Assembly: GCA_021325145.1 (NCBI GenBank)
Contig: JAJPHR010000045.1
Location: 62,001-126,000, forward strand
Length of the DNA stretch: 64,000 nucleotides
Direction of reading: 5' to 3'
Source of the DNA: Verrucomicrobiota bacterium
GTDB lineage: Bacteria; Verrucomicrobiota; Verrucomicrobiia; Limisphaerales; Pedosphaeraceae
The notes under the pieces were generated by a model, which saw only the letters and a program-made list of their open reading frames with translations, did not search any database and was not told where the DNA came from. Each line of letters starts with the position of its first letter. Within the stretch, counting starts at the first letter, position 1. Below are positions 27,625 to 37,583 of this stretch, piece by piece. Position numbers and translations under genes: made by a program.

Positions 27625-30600
27625 ATGAGTAGAATCATGCTAATGCGCCAGCTTTGTCGTATGAAGTTCCGGCGGCTGATTTCTTGTCGTCGGGGCGGAA
27701 TTTGGCAATTCAGGACCGTGATTCTCACGGGAATGGTCCTGGGATTGTTCGCTTCGCTTTGCTCCCACAGCTTCGGCGCGGATGCTGACACGAAGGGTGT
27801 TTCTCTCGCGGGCAAGCCGGTGGTGGGCCGGAACGCGGACGGTCAACTGGAGGTGTTCGACGTGGATCAGCATGGGGAATTGCGTCACCGCTGGCAGAAA
27901 CCGTCCAGCGGCGATTGGTCCGCCTGGTCCAGCCTGGGAAAATCGGTGTTGCCCGGGATCGCCATTGTCACCAACGCGGGCGGGCTGATGCATGTGTTTG
28001 CATTGGATGCGGACACACACGCGCTCAAGTGCATCCAACAGCGCGCGCCCAACAGTCTCGAATGGTCGGGTTGGACAAATTTCGGCGGAAATTTCCGTCC
28101 GCCCGTCGCCGCAGAATTGAACCTTGATGGGCGGCTCGAGGTATTCGCCATCGACGACGCCACCGGGGAGGCGTGGCACAAGTGGCAGACGAATACCGCG
28201 CTGCAACGGGGTTGGTCGGGTTGGGCCGGCATGGGCGGCAACCTTGAGGACTGGCTCGTCGCGGCGCGAAACAAAAGCGGCCGCCTGGAATTGTTCGGGA
28301 TCGATTCACAAACCAAGAGCCTCGTCCACGCATGGCAATCCAAGGTCAACACGAGCACAAATTGGTCGGAATGGGTCAGTTTGGGTGGATCAGTGGAACC
28401 CGGGTTCGCGGTTGGTCAAAATGTGGCGGGCCGCCTTGAGGTGTTCGCGGTCAACCGCACCAACAGCCGGGTGGAACAAATTTCCCAATTGCCCGCCACC
28501 AGCAACGCGCCCTGGTCGCCCTGGCTCGATATCGGGCGCAAGGCCAGCCCCGGGTTGGCGCTGGGGAGAAGTGGCGATGGCCGCCTCGAGGTGTTCGCAG
28601 TCGATGCGGAAGACGGCTCGCTGCTGCATCGCTGGGAGACATTGATCGACAAGCCTGATCTCTGGTCAGCCTGGACGAGCATGGACAAGACCGCTCAACC
28701 CTTCCCGGCAGCCGGGCAGAACGAGGATGGCGACCTGGAAGTCTTCGCCGTGAATCGAACGAACAGCGCGGCGCTTAATCATCGGCGTCAGATCAGCTAC
28801 GCGAGTGATTGGCTCGATTGGGAGGATCTGAATCACACCACGCTTCAATACAATTCGCGCCTTTGGCAAACCGATGAGGGACTTCCCGACAACCGCGTCC
28901 AGGCAATTGCGCAAACGCGCGACGGCTATCTTTGGGTGGGAACGGGCCACGGCTTGGCGCGGTTCGACGGCATGAATTTTACGGTGTTTGACGCCAGGAA
29001 CACGCCCGAATTGAAGAACCCGTCGATCACCGCGCTTTGCCTGGACCGCAAAGGCGTGCTCTGGATTGGCACCGATGGCGGCGGACTGCTCAGTTTCAAC
29101 GGAAGCTCGTTCGCCCGCTACGACCGCACCAATGGACTCGCGGGCGACGTGTTGAAAGTCATTTATGAAAGCTCGGACGGTTCGCTATGGATTGGGACGA
29201 CCACCGGCATGAGCCGGTATCGGAACGGAAAATTCGTCAACTATCACAAGAAGGACGGCCTGTGGTCGGACATCGTGAGCTACATTTACGAAGACCATGA
29301 CGGGACTCTCTGGATTGCCACCGGCGGCGGGTTGAATCGTTTCCGGGGCGGTGAAATTATGGATTCCTTCGCCATGCCGAAGGGCTTGCCGAATGACGCC
29401 GTGCGCGGGATCTGGCAGGACCGGGGCGGACGGATCTGGATTGGCTCAAACAACGGCATGCTGTGGTATAACTGGTATTGGACGGGGAGCTTTTATGCGT
29501 ATAACAAGCGCTACGGGCTCTCAGACAGTTTCGTCACGGCGATCCGCGAGGACCGGGAAGGGAATTTGTGGGTGGCCACCTACAGCGGGCTGGATCGGTT
29601 CCGGGAAGGCCGGTTCTTCAACGAACTCAACAGCGAGGGTGTGCCTTACGGGCGCGTGAACACGCTCTTCGAGGATCGCGAAGGCGATTTGTGGGTTGGT
29701 TCGAGCGAAGGGCTTGCCCGGCTCACGCCCAAGCGCTTCTCTTCCTACACCAAGGGCCAGGGCCTGACGCACAACAATGTGATGTCCGTTTGCGAAGATC
29801 AGAGCGGCAGCCTTTGGGCCGGCACGTGGGGCGGCGGCCTGGACCAATTGAAGGAGGAGCACGTGACTGCGTATAATGCCAGCAACGGCCTTGGCAGCGA
29901 TTTGATTTTGTCCACCTGCGAAAGCCGCGACGGCAGCATCTGGATCGGCGCGGATTTTGACGGGGGCCTGGCCCGGTTGAAGGATGGAAAACTCACGCGC
30001 TACCTGGCGAAGGACGGATTGGTGAATGCCGCCATCCGGGTGCTGCATGAAGACCACTCCGGCAAACTTTGGATCGGCACGAGCCGCGGCCTCAGCAGCT
30101 TCCAGAACGGGCACTTCACCAATTATACCACCATGGATGGCGTGTCCGGCGGTGTTGTTCATGCCATTTGCGAGGACAAAGCGGGCACGCTGTGGTTTGG
30201 GACGGAACAGGGACTGACCCGCTGGAAAAACAGACGCTTCGAAACTTTCACATCGGGTGACGGGCTCTCGGACGAAACCATCACGGCGCTTTATGACGAC
30301 GGCGCGCAAAATCTTTGGATTGGTACGGCGGGCGGCGGCTTGAATCGCTATCACGACGGCCGGTTTACGGACTTCACAATCAACGATGGATTGCTGAGCG
30401 ACGAAATCTTCGAAATCCTGGAGGACGATCAGGGGTGGTTATGGATGAGCTGCTCGAAGGGCGTGTTTCGCGTGCTCAAGGCCAGCCTTGATGAGGTGGA
30501 GCAGGATCGGACTAAAACTCTTTTGTGCATCGGTTACGGCAAGGCGGACGGCATGCCCAGCCCGCAGTGCAACGGAATGGGCAAGCCGGCGGGCTGCAAA

Positions 30601-31851
30601 ACGCAGGATGGCCGGCTGTGGTTCCCCACCAGCAAAGGGCTGATCGTTGTCGATCCCAAAACCATTCAAATCAATCGGACGCCGCCGCCGGTGTTTATCG
30701 AACGCCTCACCGCCAACAACAAGCTGCCGCCCGGCGCCGGGGCCGATCAGAATCCTGGCCGATCATTGCCGCTCGAAGCCATCAGTCATCCTTTTACGTC
30801 TGCCTCCGTCCGTCTTCCGCCCGGGCGTGGCGCCTGGGCGTTGGACTACACCGCGCTCAATTTTCTCGCGCCGGAAAAGTGCCGCTTCAAGTACCGCCTG
30901 GAAGGCGTCGATCCGGATTGGGTCGAGGCGGGATCGCGTAGAACTGCGTATTACAACAACATTTCCCCGGGGCGGCATCGCTTTCGGGTGATCGCCTGCA
31001 ACAGCGACGGTGTGTGGAACGAATCCGGGGCGTCGCTCGCCATCGAGTTGCTGCCGCATTTTTGGGAAACATGGTGGTTTCGCGGTGTGGGCCTGCTCGT
31101 CATCGTGGCCGTGGCCAGCGGCAACGCGCTCTACCTGACCCGCCGGCGGATGCAGCGCAATTTGGAGTTGCTCGAGCAGCGGCACGCGCTGGAAAAAGAG
31201 CGTGCGCGCATCGCCAAGGACATGCACGACCAAATCGGGGCCGGCCTGACCCAGGTGGGCCTGCTCGGCGAACTGGTCAAGCGCCAGGCGGGCAATCCCC
31301 AGCGCCTGCAGGCGCTCGCGGGAAAAATCTGCGAAGTGACCCGTGAACAGGCGCAGACGCTGGATGAAATTGTCTGGGCGGTGGATCCCAAAAACGATGT
31401 TTTGAACAGCCTGGCGGCGTACTTGGCGGTTTACGTCGAGGAGATTTTCCGGATGACCGGCATTCGTTGCCGTCTCGATATTCCTCCCGGGCTGCCGCCC
31501 TGCCCCGTTTCGGCGGAGTTGCGGCACAATCTTTTTCTTACGGTCAAGGAGGCCCTGAACAACATCCTCAAACACGCCGGCGCTTCCGAGGTCCGAGTGC
31601 GGCTGGCCGTGAACGGGTTTTTATTATCGGTTTTGATCGAGGACAATGGGAAGGGGTTTTCCACCGTTGAGGCTGGCCGGTTGGGGAACGGGCTGGCCAA
31701 TATGCGCGAGCGAATCGAGGCCATGGGCGGACGCTTTGAACTATCCAGCCGGCCGGGCGAGGGGGCACGCGTTTCCTTCCAGGTTCCCTTGGACAACATC
31801 GTGAGCAACAATGGCAATGGCAACGGCCAATCCGAATACCGGGAACCATGA
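27625..31851 (+). CDS. Sensor histidine kinase with lectin-like propeller plus two Reg_prop propellers
   Basis: 1408 residues. A signal peptide covers about the first 50 residues. Residues 60-405 hold seven repeats of the G-R-L-E-V-F-A-(I/V)-(D/N) type with W-S-x-W between, like the PLL/fucose-lectin propeller. Residues 408-1010 carry about 14 LW(I/V)GT-type Reg_prop blades, i.e. two seven-bladed propellers. A Y_Y_Y domain follows near 1085-1145 (FKYRLEGVDPDW), then one membrane helix (1155-1172) and a HisKA_3/HATPase kinase with phospho-His1201 in IAKDMHDQIGAGL. It should sense an extracellular ligand, probably a glycan, and signal to the regulator 22 bp downstream. Confidence 0.93.
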   Translation: MSRIMLMRQLCRMKFRRLISCRRGGIWQFRTVILTGMVLGLFASLCSHSFGADADTKGVSLAGKPVVGRNADGQLEVFDVDQHGELRHRWQKPSSGDWSAWSSLGKSVLPGIAIVTNAGGLMHVFALDADTHALKCIQQRAPNSLEWSGWTNFGGNFRPPVAAELNLDGRLEVFAIDDATGEAWHKWQTNTALQRGWSGWAGMGGNLEDWLVAARNKSGRLELFGIDSQTKSLVHAWQSKVNTSTNWSEWVSLGGSVEPGFAVGQNVAGRLEVFAVNRTNSRVEQISQLPATSNAPWSPWLDIGRKASPGLALGRSGDGRLEVFAVDAEDGSLLHRWETLIDKPDLWSAWTSMDKTAQPFPAAGQNEDGDLEVFAVNRTNSAALNHRRQISYASDWLDWEDLNHTTLQYNSRLWQTDEGLPDNRVQAIAQTRDGYLWVGTGHGLARFDGMNFTVFDARNTPELKNPSITALCLDRKGVLWIGTDGGGLLSFNGSSFARYDRTNGLAGDVLKVIYESSDGSLWIGTTTGMSRYRNGKFVNYHKKDGLWSDIVSYIYEDHDGTLWIATGGGLNRFRGGEIMDSFAMPKGLPNDAVRGIWQDRGGRIWIGSNNGMLWYNWYWTGSFYAYNKRYGLSDSFVTAIREDREGNLWVATYSGLDRFREGRFFNELNSEGVPYGRVNTLFEDREGDLWVGSSEGLARLTPKRFSSYTKGQGLTHNNVMSVCEDQSGSLWAGTWGGGLDQLKEEHVTAYNASNGLGSDLILSTCESRDGSIWIGADFDGGLARLKDGKLTRYLAKDGLVNAAIRVLHEDHSGKLWIGTSRGLSSFQNGHFTNYTTMDGVSGGVVHAICEDKAGTLWFGTEQGLTRWKNRRFETFTSGDGLSDETITALYDDGAQNLWIGTAGGGLNRYHDGRFTDFTINDGLLSDEIFEILEDDQGWLWMSCSKGVFRVLKASLDEVEQDRTKTLLCIGYGKADGMPSPQCNGMGKPAGCKTQDGRLWFPTSKGLIVVDPKTIQINRTPPPVFIERLTANNKLPPGAGADQNPGRSLPLEAISHPFTSASVRLPPGRGAWALDYTALNFLAPEKCRFKYRLEGVDPDWVEAGSRRTAYYNNISPGRHRFRVIACNSDGVWNESGASLAIELLPHFWETWWFRGVGLLVIVAVASGNALYLTRRRMQRNLELLEQRHALEKERARIAKDMHDQIGAGLTQVGLLGELVKRQAGNPQRLQALAGKICEVTREQAQTLDEIVWAVDPKNDVLNSLAAYLAVYVEEIFRMTGIRCRLDIPPGLPPCPVSAELRHNLFLTVKEALNNILKHAGASEVRVRLAVNGFLLSVLIEDNGKGFSTVEAGRLGNGLANMRERIEAMGGRFELSSRPGEGARVSFQVPLDNIVSNNGNGNGQSEYREP

Positions 31852-31873
31852 AATCGTCTGACTTCTCCTGAAC

Positions 31874-32500
31874 ATGCCCATCAATGTATCCATCATCGAA
31901 GACGATAATCGCATCCGCGAGAGCCTGGCCATTTTGATCGATGGCGGCGAGAATGTGCGTTGCATCAGCACGCATCCCACCGCCGAAGACGCGTTGAAGC
32001 ACCTGCCGCTTAAAAAGCCCGACGTCGTGCTGATGGACATCAATCTGCCGGGAATCTCCGGCATCGAGTGCGCGCGCAAATTGAAAGGCTTGCTGCCCAA
32101 GGTGCAGATCCTGATGCTGACGATGTACGAAGACAACGATCTGGTTTTCCAGGCCCTGATGGCCGGAGCGAGCGGCTATCTCGTCAAGCGCACTTCACCG
32201 GCGGATATTCTCGACGCGATCAAGGAGGTTCATAGCGGCGCCTCGCCCATGTCCGGAAAGATCGCCCGCACTGTGGTTGAGTATTTTCAGAAGCTCCAGA
32301 ATTTCTCGCCGCAGCAGGAGCACCTTTCCCCGCGCGAAAAGGAAATCCTGGATTTGCTCGTCAAGGGCTATCGATACAAGGAAATTGCGGACGCGCTCTC
32401 CATCGGCTTCGAAACGGTGCGGTCCCACCTCAAGAATATCTATGAGAAGCTGCACGTTCATTCGCGCACCGAAGCCGTGGTCAAGTACCTCCAAAAATAG
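31874..32500 (+). CDS. NarL-family response regulator, partner of the lectin-type kinase
   Basis: 208 residues. Receiver domain with acidic pair IIEDD, phospho-acceptor Asp55 in VVLMDINLPG and conserved Lys in LVKRTSP; LuxR-type helix-turn-helix from about 145 (SPREKEILDLLVKGYRYKEI, then IGFETVRSHLKNIYEKLHV). It starts 22 bp after the kinase stop, the usual one-operon pair. It is close in sequence to the 56903 regulator (shared KHLP-KPDVVLMDIN and SRTEAV-KY), showing that the two systems are duplicates. Confidence 0.95.
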   Translation: MPINVSIIEDDNRIRESLAILIDGGENVRCISTHPTAEDALKHLPLKKPDVVLMDINLPGISGIECARKLKGLLPKVQILMLTMYEDNDLVFQALMAGASGYLVKRTSPADILDAIKEVHSGASPMSGKIARTVVEYFQKLQNFSPQQEHLSPREKEILDLLVKGYRYKEIADALSIGFETVRSHLKNIYEKLHVHSRTEAVVKYLQK

Positions 32501-32525
32501 CGCTGCATTTTTCCCGCCCGGCGCA

Positions 32526-32545
32526 CATCCCCCTTTCGGGGGATG
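32526..32545 (+). terminator. Stem-loop after the regulator gene
   Basis: Perfect 8-bp arms CATCCCCC/GGGGGATG with loop TTTC lie 26 bp after the stop. There is no T run following, so it may be a weak or Rho-assisted terminator. Confidence 0.5.
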
Positions 32546-32727
32546 CCTGCCCGCAAATCTGGCATAAAACACAGCGAACACTCGTCTCTAATTCACCCTA
32601 AAAGGGGAATATGAGCCTCTCCAGGCATGCCCTAATCTAGGCGGCATGCGAAGACCCAAGCCGATCACAGCCGACCGACTAACCTAAGCTCGCAGTTCTT
32701 CGCACCTGCCCAATCCCAACCAATCCT

Positions 32728-35700
32728 ATGATAAAAAGAGTATCTCTCGCCGCTCTGGTTTTTTTCCTGGTTTTCACCGCCGGCACCATCGCCAACGCCC
32801 AGCCGTATTCTAACGCGGTGATGGCACTCAACCCCGTAGGTTATTGGCCGCTGCAGGAAACCACTACGCCGCCTTCCGGCTATTATGTAGCCACGAACCT
32901 CGGCACTGCGGCCGCCGCCGGCAATGGCTATTACCAAACGTGGTACCAGCCAAGCGGGACCGGCTTCTTCCCCACCAACAACATTATTCACGTCGCGGGC
33001 GCGCTCGGCGACGGCGACACGGCGATGTCCTGCAACACCGGCGTCGGCCAATACGTCATCTTTCCCCGATCCACCAACGGTGTCCCCAACCCGGCCGTCA
33101 CCATCACAGCGCCCTTCACGATTGAGGCCTGGATTAAGTCCGCCAACACGAACCTTGGCCTCCAACCGATCATTACGGAAGGGCGCAATCCCGTGGCCCT
33201 CGATCCGAACGTGGGTTACACGAACACGTTCGTTGGTTTCAGTCTGGGACAATTTAAGAACTTCTTCTATTGGCAGGTCTATAACGCGCGCTTCAACAGC
33301 AACAACGGCTATCCGGAGTGCGACACCTCGCCCATCCTGCCCAATACCTGGTATCACGTGGTCGCCACTTTCGATGGAAGCAAGATTGCGATTTACCTGA
33401 ATGGAACGCAGATCGGCGCCTCGAAGTCGGAACCGGCGAACTACGCCGGGTCGAATTACGTGGTGGATCCGGTGTCCCCCCTGCTGATTGGCACGGGCAC
33501 GGAAATCTCTTCTCTGAATGGCGGCGTGGTTTACAACGGCTCGATCGACGAACCCGCAATTTATTCGACGGCGCTGGACTCATCGACAATTGCCGCTCAC
33601 TTCGCGGCTGGTTCCGGCACCAATTATTCCGCAACCGTTCTGGCTAACAATCCAGTGATCTATCTGCGGCTTGATGAACCGGCCTTCACCAACTACCCGA
33701 GCCCGGCCAGCTACCCGGTGGCGGCCAACTACGGCAGCATCGGCGCTGCCGCGAACGGGGCCTACATGCCGGGTACGGCTCCGGGCGCGGCGGGACCGCC
33801 CTACAGCGGCTTTGGCGCTTCCAGCCATTCAGTGGCGATTAACGGTTTTTACGGCTTGGTGGACGTGGGTGGCGGCGCATTGCCGGCTGTTTTCAATCCT
33901 ACGGGAACCAATCAGCCATTTAGCGTCATGACTTGGTTCCAAGGCAATCCAGCCGATGCTCCAGGCCGTTTTCAGGTCTTGATGGGCCACAGTGATCGAT
34001 CCTGGCGTCTAACGATGGACGGCGGTTCGGCTACTTCAACGGCCGGAAACCGGTTCAATCCCGGCAACGGGCCGGAACTCTCATTCGCCAGCACCGCGGA
34101 TGTAGTGACCAACGGCTTTCGCTTCAACGACGGCAACTGGCATTTCCTCGCTGGCGTGTTCGACGGCACGAATGACTACATGTACCTGGATGGCGCTCTG
34201 GCCAAGTCGGGGACGGGTGTCGGCAACATCGTGGGCACAAACCTGGATTTGATGCTCGGCGGCGACCCGCAATACACGATTCCATCGCCGAATACCGCCA
34301 ATGTGTACCGTTATTTCGACGGCCAGCTCGCTCATACGGCCTTCTTCACCAATGCGCTCGCCGCCAGCCAAATCCAGCAACTCTTCGCTGTCGCCGGCGT
34401 CCCACCTTATTTCACAAAGCAGCCAGTTTCGCTAACCACCAACGCGGGCGTGAACGTGAGTGACTTTGCGTCCGCCCGCGGAAGCGGAACTCTCGGCTAT
34501 CAGTGGTATCAGAATGGCGCCCCGGTTTCCGGCCAGACCAGCACCGCCCTAACCTACACTCCCGTCGCGACCAACAACGCCGGGAGTTACTTTCTCGTGG
34601 CCAGCAACGCATTTGGTTCCGCCACCAGCGCGGTGGTCCAACTCGTAGTTTTCGGGCCGCCAGTCATTGTGACCGAACCGCAAGCCGACATCCGCGTTTT
34701 TGCCGGCGCGAACCCGGTGTTCTCCATTGCTGCGCTTGGCGCGCAGCCGTTGTTCTATCAATGGACCAACAGCAGCGGCATCATCCCCGGTGCAACCAAT
34801 TCCAGCCTCACCATAAGCAATGCGCAGGCCAACAACACCTACGGTTGCACGGTGTCCAATTTTGTGGGCGTTACTCCCATCAATCCGTTTTCGCTGACGG
34901 TGCTTCCGGCGCCCACGGCTCCTTACCCGGTGGCGGTGCGGGCCGATGGTCCAATCGCCTTCTATCGCCTGGATGAAGCCAGCGGTGCCACCGCGTATGA
35001 TTATGCAGGCGGCTACAACGCCACCTACGCCAATGTCGTTCTCGGCCTGCCGGGCTATAACCCAGGGCCCGTCGGTTCGGCGGCCCCCACCGATCCTGCG
35101 GAAACGTGCGTCGAGTTCGGCGGCAACAATAGTTTTGCCGGCAGCGGTTCCACCACGGTCAATTTTGCGGTGGCCAACGGCGGAAACGCCGAATTTTCCG
35201 TGGAGGCATGGTGCTCGTTGTTCAGCCTCGGGAATGGCGGCAATGCCATCATTGCTCTTGGATACGGCAACGGCGGTGAACAGTTCGTTCTTGATAACGG
35301 TGCCAGTGCGGCGGGCGCTCTCCGTTTCTTCGTCCGCAACGCGGCGGGCACCGCTTTTGCCGCCAGTAGCAGCTTCGTGCCTGTCAATGATGCCCGCTGG
35401 CACCATGTGGTCGGCGTGTGCGATGAGGCCGGCGGCCACTTGTTCCTCTATGTGGATGGCGTGCAGATCGGGAGCGGCGCCATTCCCGCGAACAGCGGCG
35501 TGCTGAGTCCGAACCCGCTGATCCCTCTGAGCATCGGCGCCCGGGAATCCGCCAATAACACTCCCGCCAACTATGATTTCCAGTTTAACGGAGTAATTGA
35601 TGACGTGGCGGTTTACAACAAGGCCCTGAGCGCGGCCCAGGTGCAGAGCCATTACTTCGCCGCCGGCGTGCCCCCGCTTATCACCCAACTGCTGCCGGCG

Positions 35701-37434
35701 AATTCAGTGACCACCAACCAGGGCGGCAGCGTCACGCTCACGACGGCCGCAACCGGTTCGCCAGCGCTGACCTACCAATGGTCCGACAATAATGGCAACC
35801 TCATTGCCGGGGCTACCACTACTGCCCTGACACTCACCAACTTGCAGCAAAGCCAGCAGGGCAACTACACCCTCGTGGTGAGCAACGCTTACGGCACTGC
35901 CAGCACGAACGTCAATATCACCGTAGACCTCGGGCCGCCTGTGATCGTCGTGGATTTGCAGCCGACCAACCTGACTGCGTTCCAGGGAACTTCGAACACC
36001 TATTCGGTGGTTGTTTCCGGCAGCAATCCATTCTTCTATCAATGGTTCCGAAACGGGGGCGCTGTCGGCGGCGCAACCAATTCCAGCTACACCTTTGCGG
36101 TGCTGGCGGGAACCAACAATTACTGGGTATCGGTTACCAACGCGTTTAGCTTCAGCCAGGCTGGAGGGCCGACGCTGAGCAGCACCGGCATCGTGGTCGG
36201 GGTTCCCACCATCACGCTCAATCCATCCAATTACACCTATAATGCCCGGATCAGTTTCGCCGGCTACAGCCGCAACGAAACCTTGTCAGACTTCCCGGCG
36301 CTGGTGCGGTTTGGCACCAACCTGCCCGGTTTTGACTACTCGCAACCGGCCTCACCGACCGCTGGGGATCTGCGGTTTACGGATGCCGGTGGCACGCGTG
36401 TGATCCCGCACGAGATCGACGAATGGAACCCGGGCGGCATCTCCAGTGTTTGGGTGCAAGTGCCCCGTTTGTCCGGCACCAACGATTCCATCGTGGCTTA
36501 TTGGGGTAATCCTTCCGCCACCACTCCACCTGCTTTCACCACGAATGGCGCGGTTTGGATCCCGCAGGCCTTCGAGGGTCTGCCGGCCTATCAGATCGTT
36601 TACCATCTGAAGGAAGGCGCACTTCCATTTGCCGACAGCACGACTCAGTTCACGGCTACCAACGGAACTGCGCCGACCGCCACCAACGGCATCATTGGCC
36701 AGGGCGCATTATTCAACGGCGTCAACGACTTCCTCGACGCGGGCGTGGTCAACCTCGGGGACAACTTCACACTCTCCGCCTGGGTGAATGTTTCGTTGAG
36801 CGCTCCCGCCAATATTCAGACCGTGTGGGCTAACCAGCGTGGCGGCTTTGCGTCGCCCGGGTTTGCGTGGTTTGTGAACACGTTTGGCAACCAGGACCAT
36901 AAGATCGACTTCGCCAGCGGCGACGGTCTCAGCGGCAACGAATCCACCACAGCCCTAGGCACCGTTCCTTTTGGCGAATGGCATCTGCTCTCGGTGGCTG
37001 TCGTCCGGACCAACGGGACGGCAAACTTTTACGTGGATGGCACGAGCGTGGCGACCAGCGCCAGTGTCGTCAAAGACTTCACGAACAACGCCGACCTTAA
37101 CCTCGGCAGCTTCACCAATGCGTCCCTTTGGTTCACCGGCACGATGGACGAAGCGCGCGTTCACTCCACGATCAGTTCGTCAAACTGGATCTGGGCAAGC
37201 TGGATGACAGTGGCTTCGAACTCGGTGTTCGAGAGCTATTCGACGGTGAATTCATCCGCCGTCACGCTCCACGCCAGCATCTCCGGTGGCAACTTGATCC
37301 TGACGTGGTCACAGGGCACGCTCATGTCCGCCAGTCAGGTGAACGGTTCGTACAGCCCGGTTCCCGGCGCGACTTCGCCGTACACCGTGCCGCCCGCGGG
37401 CACCCAGCAGTTCTACCGCGTGAAAGTACGCTGA
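32728..37434 (+). CDS. Giant secreted LamG/Ig/DUF2341 protein
   Basis: 1568 residues with an N-terminal signal peptide (MIKRVSLAALVFFLVFTAGT). LamG-like jelly rolls recur near 30-300, 315-560, 740-975 and 1290-1495, recognised by W-(Y/H)-H-V-V-(A/G) and GSIDEPAIY / GVIDDVAVYNKALS lines. Ig-like repeats (FYQW, QGNYTLVVSNAYG) lie between, and a DUF2341 domain (ISFAGYSRNETLSDFPALVR, EIDEWNPGGISSVWVQVP) near 1175-1270. It ends QQFYRVKVR, one of the aromatic-Y-R tails. It is probably a surface protein that binds carbohydrate or cells; no catalytic residues are apparent. It follows a two-component pair and may be its target. Confidence 0.9.
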   Translation: MIKRVSLAALVFFLVFTAGTIANAQPYSNAVMALNPVGYWPLQETTTPPSGYYVATNLGTAAAAGNGYYQTWYQPSGTGFFPTNNIIHVAGALGDGDTAMSCNTGVGQYVIFPRSTNGVPNPAVTITAPFTIEAWIKSANTNLGLQPIITEGRNPVALDPNVGYTNTFVGFSLGQFKNFFYWQVYNARFNSNNGYPECDTSPILPNTWYHVVATFDGSKIAIYLNGTQIGASKSEPANYAGSNYVVDPVSPLLIGTGTEISSLNGGVVYNGSIDEPAIYSTALDSSTIAAHFAAGSGTNYSATVLANNPVIYLRLDEPAFTNYPSPASYPVAANYGSIGAAANGAYMPGTAPGAAGPPYSGFGASSHSVAINGFYGLVDVGGGALPAVFNPTGTNQPFSVMTWFQGNPADAPGRFQVLMGHSDRSWRLTMDGGSATSTAGNRFNPGNGPELSFASTADVVTNGFRFNDGNWHFLAGVFDGTNDYMYLDGALAKSGTGVGNIVGTNLDLMLGGDPQYTIPSPNTANVYRYFDGQLAHTAFFTNALAASQIQQLFAVAGVPPYFTKQPVSLTTNAGVNVSDFASARGSGTLGYQWYQNGAPVSGQTSTALTYTPVATNNAGSYFLVASNAFGSATSAVVQLVVFGPPVIVTEPQADIRVFAGANPVFSIAALGAQPLFYQWTNSSGIIPGATNSSLTISNAQANNTYGCTVSNFVGVTPINPFSLTVLPAPTAPYPVAVRADGPIAFYRLDEASGATAYDYAGGYNATYANVVLGLPGYNPGPVGSAAPTDPAETCVEFGGNNSFAGSGSTTVNFAVANGGNAEFSVEAWCSLFSLGNGGNAIIALGYGNGGEQFVLDNGASAAGALRFFVRNAAGTAFAASSSFVPVNDARWHHVVGVCDEAGGHLFLYVDGVQIGSGAIPANSGVLSPNPLIPLSIGARESANNTPANYDFQFNGVIDDVAVYNKALSAAQVQSHYFAAGVPPLITQLLPANSVTTNQGGSVTLTTAATGSPALTYQWSDNNGNLIAGATTTALTLTNLQQSQQGNYTLVVSNAYGTASTNVNITVDLGPPVIVVDLQPTNLTAFQGTSNTYSVVVSGSNPFFYQWFRNGGAVGGATNSSYTFAVLAGTNNYWVSVTNAFSFSQAGGPTLSSTGIVVGVPTITLNPSNYTYNARISFAGYSRNETLSDFPALVRFGTNLPGFDYSQPASPTAGDLRFTDAGGTRVIPHEIDEWNPGGISSVWVQVPRLSGTNDSIVAYWGNPSATTPPAFTTNGAVWIPQAFEGLPAYQIVYHLKEGALPFADSTTQFTATNGTAPTATNGIIGQGALFNGVNDFLDAGVVNLGDNFTLSAWVNVSLSAPANIQTVWANQRGGFASPGFAWFVNTFGNQDHKIDFASGDGLSGNESTTALGTVPFGEWHLLSVAVVRTNGTANFYVDGTSVATSASVVKDFTNNADLNLGSFTNASLWFTGTMDEARVHSTISSSNWIWASWMTVASNSVFESYSTVNSSAVTLHASISGGNLILTWSQGTLMSASQVNGSYSPVPGATSPYTVPPAGTQQFYRVKVR

Positions 37435-37483
37435 TTGACTGATCAAATTGCAGAAACCAGATCGGAACGCGGTCTATCCGTCT

Positions 37484-37515
37484 CTGGCAGGGGCGCTACG
37501 GTGTGCCCCTGCCAG
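37484..37515 (+). terminator. Stem-loop between two secreted-protein genes
   Basis: Perfect 11-bp arms CTGGCAGGGGC and GCCCCTGCCAG with a 10-base loop, 50 bp after the stop of the LamG protein. It lacks a clear T run but is the only strong stem in the gap. Confidence 0.55.
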
Positions 37516-37583
37516 GATCGTTTGTGTGAGTGGCAGCAAATAAGCCGGGGTAGCCAACTGGACGAAACCCTGCTTTTAGTCTA

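Noticed and set aside
28124-28645. Plus-strand frame overlapping the lectin-type kinase
   Set aside because: Out-of-frame reading of a repetitive gene; the kinase frame continues intact through it.
34549-35688. Minus-strand frame opposite the LamG protein (379 codons)
   Set aside because: Antisense of a repetitive Ala/Asn/Thr-rich gene; no protein character.
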